Made by a program: the position numbers and the translations under genes
The notes under the pieces: model-generated
The model's database searches: none
What the model was told of the DNA's origin: nothing
What the model saw: only the letters and a program-made list of their open reading frames with translations
NCBI GenBank assembly: GCA_021812735.1
Contig: JAKAMV010000230.1
Coordinates: 1-11,343, forward strand
Direction of reading: 5' to 3'
Length of the DNA: 11,343 nucleotides
From: Chloroflexota bacterium
GTDB taxonomy: Bacteria > Chloroflexota > Limnocylindria > Limnocylindrales > CSP1-4
In this document: piece after piece, positions 1 through 4,599 of the stretch
Numbering within the stretch: the first letter of the stretch is position 1
Layout: each line of letters opens with the position of its first letter

Positions 1-81
1 AACATCGGCTCCTGCACGGATGTTGTCGCCCATCAGCTTGACGGCGGGAACCTCCAGATCCACTCGGGCCTGAAGTCCTGA
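1..81 (+). CDS. 3' end of an unidentified gene (partial)
   Basis: An open frame runs in from the left edge and stops at TGA 79-81, giving 26 C-terminal residues that end QIHSGLKS. It starts with NIGSCTDVV and holds one cysteine and one histidine. It is too short to assign to a family. The main support for its being a real gene end is the perfect 12-bp hairpin that begins 12 bp after the stop, where a transcription terminator would be expected. The rest of the gene lies outside the window. The frame could be open by chance, since GC-rich DNA has few stops. Confidence 0.5.
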   Translation, partial: NIGSCTDVVAHQLDGGNLQIHSGLKS

Positions 82-92
82 TCCGTGCTGAA

Positions 93-126
93 GGCCGTGC
101 CCGCCATCCCTGATGCGGGCACGGCC
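93..126 (+). terminator. Strong hairpin terminator after the left-edge gene
   Basis: The arms GGCCGTGCCCGC (93-104) and GCGGGCACGGCC (115-126) are perfectly complementary: 12 bp with a 10-nt loop. The hairpin starts 12 bp after a stop codon. No T-run follows (the next bases are CCCCCTGCC), so it resembles the U-tract-poor terminators of high-GC bacteria. It would fold on either strand, but only the plus-strand gene ends here. Confidence 0.65.
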
Positions 127-134
127 CCCCTGCC

Positions 135-181
135 CCTCGGCGGCCGAGTGGCCGAGGCCCGGTCCCCGCGACGGTCGCGGG
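135..181. repeat. Two further inverted repeats in tandem
   Basis: Two more perfect inverted repeats follow the terminator hairpin. CCTCGGC (135-141) pairs with GCCGAGG (151-157), and CCCGCGAC (165-172) pairs with GTCGCGGG (174-181) around a single central base. With the hairpin at 93-126 this makes three hairpin-forming units within 90 bp. They could strengthen termination or mark a recombination-prone junction. In DNA this GC-rich, short inverted repeats also arise by chance. Confidence 0.35.
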
Positions 182-201
182 AGCGTGCGGTCCAGCCCTC
201 T

Positions 202-379
202 TCATCCGACGGCTCCGGCCGGCATCGATGCGCCTCCCGAGCCCGGGACCGATCGGGGCGTGGCGCAACGGCGGCGCACGTGCTTCGGGAGTCGCCGAGG
301 CGGGAGCGGTGGAGCCGGGTCCCCTGTTGTGAGCACGAACCCGCGAGCGGTGAAGGCGCCGACTACTGCGCGGTTCGCG
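202..379. repeat. Direct repeat flanking the Fic gene, copy A
   Basis: Bases 202-291 are identical to 1858-1947 (90 of 90). The following 88 bp match 1948-2032 at roughly 80%, with a net 3-nt length difference. The identical core contains an outer stem CTCCCGA (234-240) / TCGGGAG (285-291), and identity ends exactly with that stem's second arm. Inside it are self-complementary stretches, CCGATCGG and an imperfect CGTG...CACG pair. The start of the identical block coincides with a shared minus-strand TGA (plus TCA, 202-204 in A: bases 202 T, 203 C, 204 A). The element may be a structured dispersed repeat or the remnant of a duplication. No known repeat family was recognised. Confidence 0.85.
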
Positions 380-430
380 CCGGGCAGGCCCGCGTCGACG
401 CCGGTGTTGAGCCGGTGGAAAGGCCCTTTG

Positions 431-456
431 CTAACGGTATTGCGTGATAGCGTTAG
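431..456. promoter_or_regulatory. Imperfect 26-bp palindrome, putative operator of the Fic gene
   Basis: The half-sites CTAACG (431-436) and CGTTAG (451-456) are perfect inverted copies. The full 13-bp arms match at 10 of 13 positions and the internal ATA/TAT is also symmetric. The site ends 40 bp before the Fic start, where a repressor would cover a promoter. It is much more AT-rich than its surroundings. The Fic protein has a C-terminal winged helix, so autoregulation is a reasonable guess, but no binding data can be drawn from sequence. Confidence 0.45.
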
Positions 457-496
457 TTGCGCTCCCTCTAGTGAACGATCCTGAGGATATGGCCCG

Positions 497-1681
497 ATGA
501 TCCGTGGGCTGACCGGCACCTACTCCGCGAGCAGCGACAGCGGGGAGGTCGTGCGCGCCTTCCGGCCGGCGGACCTGCCGCCGGCCCCACCGATCGAGTG
601 GACCGGCGAACGCCAGCGGCTCTTGGAGTGCGCGACGCTCGCCCTCGGACGGCTCGACGCGGTGTCCACGCTCCTGCCCGACACGATGCTGTTCCTGTAC
701 AGCTACGTCCGCCGCGAGGCCGTCCTCTCCTCGCAGATCGAGGGGACCCAGTCGTCGTTGTCGGACCTCCTGATGTTTGAGCTCGACGTCGCCCCTGGCG
801 TGCCCCTCGACGACGTGGTAGAGGTGTCGAACTACGTTGCCGCGCTGGAGCACGGCCTTGCCCGGCTGCACGAGGGGTTCCCGCTCTCGAACCGGCTGGT
901 GCGCGAGATGCACGGCCTGCTCCTCGCCAGCGGCCGCGGCTCCCGCAAGGAGCCCGGCGAGTTCCGGCGTTCGCAGAACTGGATCGGCGGCACGCGCCCG
1001 GGCAACGCCGCGTTCGTGCCGCCGCCCGCGACGGAAGTTGCGGCCTGCATGGGTGCGCTCGAGCTGTTCATGCACGACCCGGACCCCGGCGTGCCGGAGC
1101 TCGTCCGCGCCGCCCTCGTCCACGTCCAGTTCGAGACGATCCACCCATTCCTCGACGGAAATGGCCGCGTCGGGCGGCTCCTGATCCCCGTCATGCTGGC
1201 GCACGCCGGCATGCTGCGCCAGCCACTCCTGTACCTGAGCCTGTATCTCCGCGAGCACAGAGACGAGTACTATCGGCTCCTCGGCCAGGTCAGGACCGAC
1301 GGCGACTGGGAGGCGTGGGTCGACTTCTTCCTCGAGGGCGTCGAGCAGACCGCCAGTGGTGCCGTAGCGACGGCGAACCGCCTGCTGGCGTTGATGCGCG
1401 CGGACCGGACGCGGGTCGCGGGCCTGGCGAGGTCGGCCAGTGCGGCATCGCGAGTGTTCTCGATCCTCTGCGAGCGGCCGATCGCGTCGGTGGGGGATGC
1501 GGCCTCGCGACTAGGCGTCTCCCTGCCCACCGCGATGCGGGGGATCGAGGCCCTGGCTGACATTGGTGTTGTCAGCGAGATTACCGGGCGCCAGCGCGGT
1601 CGCCTCTACGCCTACGACGCGTACCTCGCGATCCTGACGCGCGAGCCGGCGGCGACGGGACACCTGGTGCCGCAGCCCTAG
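497..1681 (+). CDS. Fic-family protein (class II, C-terminal winged helix)
   Basis: This 394-residue protein is a probable Fic AMP-transferase, moving AMP from ATP to hydroxyl side chains of target proteins in the cytoplasm. The Fic motif HPFLDGNGRVGR (216-227) is complete: catalytic H216, D220 and the GNGR anion-binding loop. The flap lies near 163-178. An N-terminal Fic_N-like domain carries the inhibitory motif S78-SQI-E82-G83, which makes this a class II, self-inhibited enzyme in which the glutamate blocks productive ATP binding. Residues 315-375 look like a winged helix-turn-helix, as in the COG3177 group (SoFic-like). The ATG has a ribosome-binding site, GAGGA at 483-487. No antitoxin gene is adjacent, which fits built-in inhibition. 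The gene lies between two direct repeats and below a palindrome, so it may be a mobile cassette that controls itself. The target protein is unknown. Family assignment is certain; its role is inferred. Confidence 0.95.
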   Translation: MIRGLTGTYSASSDSGEVVRAFRPADLPPAPPIEWTGERQRLLECATLALGRLDAVSTLLPDTMLFLYSYVRREAVLSSQIEGTQSSLSDLLMFELDVAPGVPLDDVVEVSNYVAALEHGLARLHEGFPLSNRLVREMHGLLLASGRGSRKEPGEFRRSQNWIGGTRPGNAAFVPPPATEVAACMGALELFMHDPDPGVPELVRAALVHVQFETIHPFLDGNGRVGRLLIPVMLAHAGMLRQPLLYLSLYLREHRDEYYRLLGQVRTDGDWEAWVDFFLEGVEQTASGAVATANRLLALMRADRTRVAGLARSASAASRVFSILCERPIASVGDAASRLGVSLPTAMRGIEALADIGVVSEITGRQRGRLYAYDAYLAILTREPAATGHLVPQP

Positions 1682-1716
1682 ACGGAACGCGGAGACGACC
1701 CGCGAATGATGGGATC

Positions 1717-1741
1717 GTCACGCTCCTCACCCGCGCGTGAC
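1717..1741 (+). terminator. Possible Fic terminator
   Basis: GTCACGC (1717-1723) pairs with GCGTGAC (1735-1741): 7 bp with an 11-nt loop, 35 bp after the Fic stop. No T-run follows (next bases CCCTCGG). The position suits a terminator, but the stem is short for this base composition. Confidence 0.3.
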
Positions 1742-1857
1742 CCCTCGGTTCATCACCGGACGCCAGTCGCGCGGCGGGCGCAGACTGGGTGGGTCTTGCT
1801 GGTCGGCCCGCTGGTCGCACCCGATCCGCCGGCTGGAACCGCGAGCGGCATAGGCTC

Positions 1858-2032
1858 TCATCCGACGGCTCCGGCCGGCATCGATGCGCCTCCCGAGCCC
1901 GGGACCGATCGGGGCGTGGCGCAACGGCGGCGCACGTGCTTCGGGAGCCGCCGAGGCGCGAGCGGTGGAGCCGGGGCCCCTCTGAGCACGGAAGCGCGAG
2001 CGGTGAAGGTGCCGATTATCGTGCGCTTCGCG
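1858..2032. repeat. Direct repeat flanking the Fic gene, copy B
   Basis: This is the second copy of the element at 202-379, in the same orientation and 1656 bp away. Bases 1858-1947 are identical to 202-291, including the outer stem CTCCCGA (1890-1896) / TCGGGAG (1941-1947). Bases 1948-2032 have diverged. The two copies bracket about 1.48 kb that contains the whole Fic gene and its likely control region. Recombination between the copies would remove the Fic gene and leave one repeat. Confidence 0.85.
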
Positions 2033-2065
2033 ATCGCGTCAGGCACCCGGGCTCGCGACCGTCCG

Positions 2066-2084
2066 GCGCGGCAGCGATCCGCGC
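2066..2084 (-). terminator. Possible NYN gene terminator
   Basis: GCGCGG (2066-2071) and CCGCGC (2079-2084) form a 6-bp stem with a 7-nt loop. It starts 5 bp past the NYN stop codon in the direction of transcription. There is no T-run after it on the minus strand. Position is the main argument. Confidence 0.35.
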
Positions 2085-2088
2085 GCTG

Positions 2089-2721
2089 CTACCTCCAGGT
2101 CGCAGGTCGCGTTACCGAGCGGCCCGACGCCAGGTGGACGGTATCGGGGAGCTGGCAGCGTGCGAGGAGCGCCGGGTCGAGTCGGCCATAGGTCGTGGCC
2201 GCCAGGGCGAGGTCGCTGTGCACGTCCCGCGGGTTCCTGACGTGAACCGGGCCGTACCGCCGGTTCGCCTCGCGGATAGGCTCGACCAGGTCGGAGTCTC
2301 CGGAGATGACGATCGCCTCGTCGTAGAGGCCGTCCTGACCGTCGAGCAGGAGCCGGGTCGCGATGTTGACGTCTGAGCCCTTCTCCTCCGTCTTCCACAC
2401 GAGGGCGGTCCTGGGGCCGTGGTTGGGAGGGGCGACCAGAGCCATGCGGACCTCGTGCGCGGTGAAGTGGCCGAACTCGACCGTCACGGTCGGGAGCGTC
2501 TCGATGGCCTTGAGGTAGAGCCGCTGACGCATCTCCGAGGTCGGATCGGGGACCCGGAGGACCTTGGCCGTGAAGTAGCGCACCGTCACCGTGTCAGCAG
2601 GCCGAAGGGCCGCTCCCAGCGCTGCGAGGTCGAGCCATCGAACCGCGCGGTTCGGCTTCAGCAGGGCGTAGTAGAGGTTGAACCCGTCGATGTAGACCGT
2701 GACGCGCTGCACGCCGATCAT
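2089..2721 (-). CDS. NYN-domain (PIN-like) ribonuclease-family protein
   Basis: This 210-residue protein has the NYN fold of the PIN-like metal-dependent ribonucleases (LabA/MARF1 type). The acidic active-site pattern is intact: VYIDGFNLYYAL with D12 and N15 at the end of strand 1, EEKGSDVNIATRLLLDG with D117 in the middle, and VISGDSDLVEPI with D142 and D144. The tail QLPDTVHLASGRSVTRPATW (191-209) is the C-terminal element common in stand-alone NYN proteins. The likely activity is Mg-dependent RNA cleavage in the cytoplasm; the substrate is unknown. No signal peptide or membrane segment is visible. The ATG has a moderate ribosome-binding site (GAGAGG, 10 nt upstream). The leader contains a TTGACA promoter candidate and a terminator-like hairpin, so expression is probably gated. 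The gene converges on Fic, and an IS630 element now lies 131 bp upstream of its start. Such genes occur in defence and toxin settings, but that role is only a possibility. Confidence 0.9.
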   Translation of the reverse strand: MIGVQRVTVYIDGFNLYYALLKPNRAVRWLDLAALGAALRPADTVTVRYFTAKVLRVPDPTSEMRQRLYLKAIETLPTVTVEFGHFTAHEVRMALVAPPNHGPRTALVWKTEEKGSDVNIATRLLLDGQDGLYDEAIVISGDSDLVEPIREANRRYGPVHVRNPRDVHSDLALAATTYGRLDPALLARCQLPDTVHLASGRSVTRPATWR

Positions 2722-2741
2722 CGTTCAGTCGCCTCTCGCCC

Positions 2742-2773
2742 AAGAGAAAACCCGACGGGCGGAACCGCCGGGT
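2742..2773 (-). terminator. Intrinsic terminator / attenuator in the NYN leader
   Basis: Read on the minus strand, ACCCGGCGG (2773-2765) pairs with CCGTCGGGT (2758-2750): 9 bp with one G-U wobble and loop TTCCGC. TTTTCTCTT follows directly (the last T of the stem begins the tract). This is a good intrinsic terminator shape. It lies between the predicted promoter (2784-2812) and the NYN start at 2721, with only about 20 nt, including the ribosome-binding site, after the T tract. It may be a leader attenuator that sets NYN expression. Alternatively it ended a former upstream gene, but the promoter candidate upstream argues for attenuation. Confidence 0.65.
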
Positions 2774-2783
2774 GTGTACCGGT

Positions 2784-2812
2784 AGTGTTGCGTCGCGGGA
2801 TCCGAGTGTCAA
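2784..2812 (-). promoter_or_regulatory. Predicted NYN gene promoter
   Basis: On the minus strand a perfect -35 TTGACA (2812-2807) is followed by a 17-bp spacer and AACACT (2789-2784) as a weak -10. Transcription would start near 2777, directly before the terminator-like hairpin. The palindrome TACCGGTA (2777-2784) overlaps the -10 and start point and could be an operator. The site lies about 40 bp inside the IS boundary, so the promoter survived the insertion. Confidence 0.5.
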
Positions 2813-2851
2813 GTTGGGAATGGTCACCGGTCGCCGGTACGAACGGGCCAG

Positions 2852-3931
2852 CTAGTGTCGCGCGCCAGAATCGTCTTGAGTCTTGCGGACGGCCTTGGCG
2901 AGGATCTCGTCCGCTGACTTGACCCAGGTGAAGGGTGAGGCGCCAGCGTTCCACTCGCGGGTGAAGCGCTCGATGGCGGCGGTGAGGACGCGGGTGTTCT
3001 CGAAGCTGCCGCGCCGGATGGCCTGGCGGGTCAGGATCCCGAACCAGGTCTCGATCTGGTTCATCCAGGACGCGCTGGTCGGCGTGAAGTGGAACGTGAA
3101 GCGCTTGTGCCTCGAGAGCCAGGCCTGGACATCGGGCGTCTTGTGGGTGCTGACGTTGTCGAGCACGACGTGGACCTCGCCCCGCCGATACGTGCGGGCG
3201 AGCAGGCCGAGGAACGCGAGGAAGTCGTCGCCCGTGTGGCGCTCGCGGGCCTGGTTCGTGACCTGCCCGGTCCCGACCTCGAGCGCCGCGAACAGGCTGA
3301 GGGTCCCGTTCCGCTTGTAGTCGTGGGTGTGGCGCTCGACCTGGCCGGGCCGCATCGGCAGCATCGGCCGGGTCCGGTCGAGCGCCTGGATCTGGGTCTT
3401 CTCGTCGACCGAGAGCACGATCGCCCGCTCGGGAGGGGCGAGGTAGAGGCCGACCACGTCGGTGACCTTGGCCACGAGCTGCGGGTCGCGGCTGTACTTG
3501 AACGTCTCGACCCGGTGCGGTTTGAGCCGCCCCTCCTGCCAGACCCGGGCCACGGTGGACGGGCTGACCCCGACCCGCTTCGCGAGGCGGCGGGTGCTCC
3601 AGTGGGTGGTGCCCTCGGGCTTGGTGAGCGTCTCGGCCAGGATCTGCTCGCGGACCTCGCGGCCGTACGTCCGGGGCCGGCCAGGGTGGTGCGCGTCGGC
3701 AAGGCCGTCGAGGCCCTGCTCCCTGAACCGTCTCCGCCACAGCAGGACCGTCGGGACCGAGACGCCGAGCTCGCTCGCGATCTCGACGTGGGCGGCCCCC
3801 TCGGCTGCTCGCAGGATGATCCGCGCCCGTGTCACGGAGCGCTGCTCGGTGGTGCCCGCCCGGGTCATCGCCCGGAGGGCCTCGGCTTCGGACTCGCTGA
3901 CGGCCAGTCGGGGCGCGGGATGGGCTGCCAT
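2852..3931 (-). CDS. IS630-family transposase (single frame, intact)
   Basis: This 359-residue DDE transposase catalyses cut-and-paste movement of the surrounding element. The N-terminal third has two helix-turn-helix segments (AEGAAHVEIASELGVSVPTV, then STRRLAKRVGVSPSTVARVW) that bind the element ends. The catalytic triad is visible: D176 in SVDEKTQI, D258 in VVLDNVSTHK and E294 in SWMNQIETWF, with 35 residues between the second D and the E, as expected for IS630 (Tc1/mariner-like). ATG 3931 was chosen. The frame stays open 12 codons further to TTG 3965-3967, but that codon lies within the right terminal repeat. No strong ribosome-binding site precedes either start, so expression is probably low. 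The stop codon TAG is made of the target-site TA plus a host G: the element itself does not encode a stop. No frameshift was seen, so the copy appears active. Confidence 0.95.
   Translation of the reverse strand: MAAHPAPRLAVSESEAEALRAMTRAGTTEQRSVTRARIILRAAEGAAHVEIASELGVSVPTVLLWRRRFREQGLDGLADAHHPGRPRTYGREVREQILAETLTKPEGTTHWSTRRLAKRVGVSPSTVARVWQEGRLKPHRVETFKYSRDPQLVAKVTDVVGLYLAPPERAIVLSVDEKTQIQALDRTRPMLPMRPGQVERHTHDYKRNGTLSLFAALEVGTGQVTNQARERHTGDDFLAFLGLLARTYRRGEVHVVLDNVSTHKTPDVQAWLSRHKRFTFHFTPTSASWMNQIETWFGILTRQAIRRGSFENTRVLTAAIERFTREWNAGASPFTWVKSADEILAKAVRKTQDDSGARH
2855..2885 (+). repeat. IS630 element left terminal repeat
   Basis: The 31-bp end begins GTGTC (2855-2859), continues GCGCGCCAG (2860-2868) and ends AATCGTCTTGAGTCTTG (2869-2885). 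The outer 5 bp match the other end perfectly and the inner 17 bp match 15 of 17, in inverted orientation. The middle 9 bp do not match when inverted. The inner part also encodes the transposase C-terminus. Confidence 0.85.
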
Positions 3932-3957
3932 GGCCGGCAGCGTACGCGTTCCCGATT

Positions 3958-3988
3958 CAAGAATCAAGACTATTGCGCGTCAGGACAC
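3958..3988 (-). repeat. IS630 element right terminal repeat
   Basis: Read inwards (minus strand) it is GTGTC, CTGACGCGC, AATAGTCTTGATTCTTG. It pairs with the left end in the outer 5 and inner 17 bp. The 9-bp middle on the plus strand (GCGCGTCAG, 3975-3983) matches the left middle (GCGCGCCAG) at 8 of 9 in direct orientation. The TTG codon at 3967-3965, an alternative transposase start, lies inside this repeat. Confidence 0.85.
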
Positions 3989-4134
3989 TAGGATACGGGG
4001 CGAGGTCAGCCGGCGCCTCGCGTCGACGCGTCGCCCGGCGTACCGCCAGAAGGGCAGAAGAGCGGCAGGCGCCCGGCGTCCCGGGCTGTCGGTGCGGCGG
4101 ATTGCCAGCGGGTTCAATCGGAAGGGGCGGACGG

Positions 4135-4557
4135 ATGGGGCGGCTCCCCGCATTCCTGGCTGCGGCTGCCATCGTGCTCGGCGCCTGCGCTGGACCGCCT
4201 CCGCCGACCCCGCCCACCGCGACGGGACTGGTGGTGCCGACGCTGAGCGTCGCCAACGGGACCACGATCACGGTCATCGTGGCGGTCAACGGCGCCGTGG
4301 TGGCGACGGTCCCCGCCGGCGAGACCGACGATCCCATCGTGGCCCCGCTGCCGCCCCAGCCCTGGACCGTGGAAGCGCGCTCGCCGGGCGGGCGGGTGCT
4401 CGCGGCGCTGACGGCTGGCCGGGCGCAGGCGGTCTCGGCGGCCGAGAGCGTGTCGGCCTTCGCGGACCTCGCCTGCGGGCCGCTCGCGCTGTGGGCCGGC
4501 GGACCGCGCGGCGATCACCCGGCCGCGAGCCCCGCATCGCCGGGGCCCTGCGACTGA
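4135..4557 (+). CDS. Putative small lipoprotein
   Basis: This 140-residue protein begins with a lipoprotein signal peptide: MGR, a hydrophobic stretch (LPAFLAAAAIVL), then lipobox LGAC with C18 as the predicted lipidation site. The mature part starts with a proline/threonine-rich linker (GPPPPTPPTAT). It then has a beta-rich segment (VPTLSVANGTTITVIVAVNG, 34-53 or so) and a C-terminal tail with two cysteines (DLACGP and GPCD) that could form a disulfide outside the cell. No family was recognised; the beta-rich core resembles small surface-anchored domains but is not diagnostic. ATG 4135 is supported by a strong ribosome-binding site, GGAAGGGG (4120-4127), 7 nt upstream; the same frame is open further upstream but without one. 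The gene converges on the S9 peptidase and was divergent from NYN before the IS insertion 144 bp upstream. Confidence 0.75.
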   Translation: MGRLPAFLAAAAIVLGACAGPPPPTPPTATGLVVPTLSVANGTTITVIVAVNGAVVATVPAGETDDPIVAPLPPQPWTVEARSPGGRVLAALTAGRAQAVSAAESVSAFADLACGPLALWAGGPRGDHPAASPASPGPCD

Positions 4558-4599
4558 CGGCCGGAGAGCAGCTGCCTTCGTCAACCCCCTGGGTCGGCC

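Larger units (their letters stand above)
82..496. other. Intergenic stretch upstream of the Fic gene
   Basis: No credible gene was found in these 415 bp. In order the stretch holds three hairpin-forming inverted repeats (93-181), direct repeat copy A (202-379), an 11-bp palindrome AAAGGCCCTTT (419-429), the imperfect palindrome at 431-456 and the Fic ribosome-binding site (GAGGA, 483-487). Open frames on both strands here overlap each other and show no family features. No convincing -35/-10 pair was found for the Fic gene; TTGCTA at 428-433 is a weak -35 candidate. Confidence 0.6.
1682..2088. other. Intergenic stretch between the convergent Fic and NYN genes
   Basis: These 407 bp hold a weak hairpin just after the Fic stop (1717-1741), direct repeat copy B (1858-2032) and a hairpin near the end of the NYN gene (2066-2084). 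A 62-codon minus-strand frame (GTG at 2046 to a stop at 1858-1860) spans copy B. The equivalent frame is also open in copy A, but most base changes between the copies alter the encoded residues, so protein coding is not supported. Nothing recognisable was seen in 1742-1857. Confidence 0.55.
2853..3990 (-). mobile_element. Complete IS630-family insertion sequence with TA target duplication
   Basis: The element proper is 2855-3988 (1134 bp). It is bounded by TA at 2853-2854 and 3989-3990. Both ends begin GTGTC read inwards and carry matching terminal repeats. Joining the flanks outside the element (C left, one TA, G right) restores CTAG, the known preferred target of IS630. It sits in what was a 277-bp gap between the divergent NYN and lipoprotein genes, 131 bp from one start and 144 bp from the other, so it disrupts no gene. 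Its single passenger is the transposase on the minus strand. Intact ends, frame and target duplication suggest a recent insertion. Confidence 0.93.

Noticed and set aside
1858..2046. A 62-codon minus-strand frame in repeat copy B, sharing its C-terminal peptide with the frame in copy A.
   Set aside because: Sharing is explained by the 90-bp identical DNA. Beyond it most base changes alter residues, and equally open frames exist on the other strand. The 3-nt length difference alone does not show coding.
3932..3967. A longer transposase starting at TTG 3967.
   Set aside because: The start would lie inside the right terminal repeat with no ribosome-binding site; ATG 3931 gives a normal N-terminus.
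4558..4599. A bidirectional terminator between the convergent lipoprotein and S9 genes.
   Set aside because: Only GGCCG/CGGCC separated by nearly 30 nt could pair, which is too weak to call.
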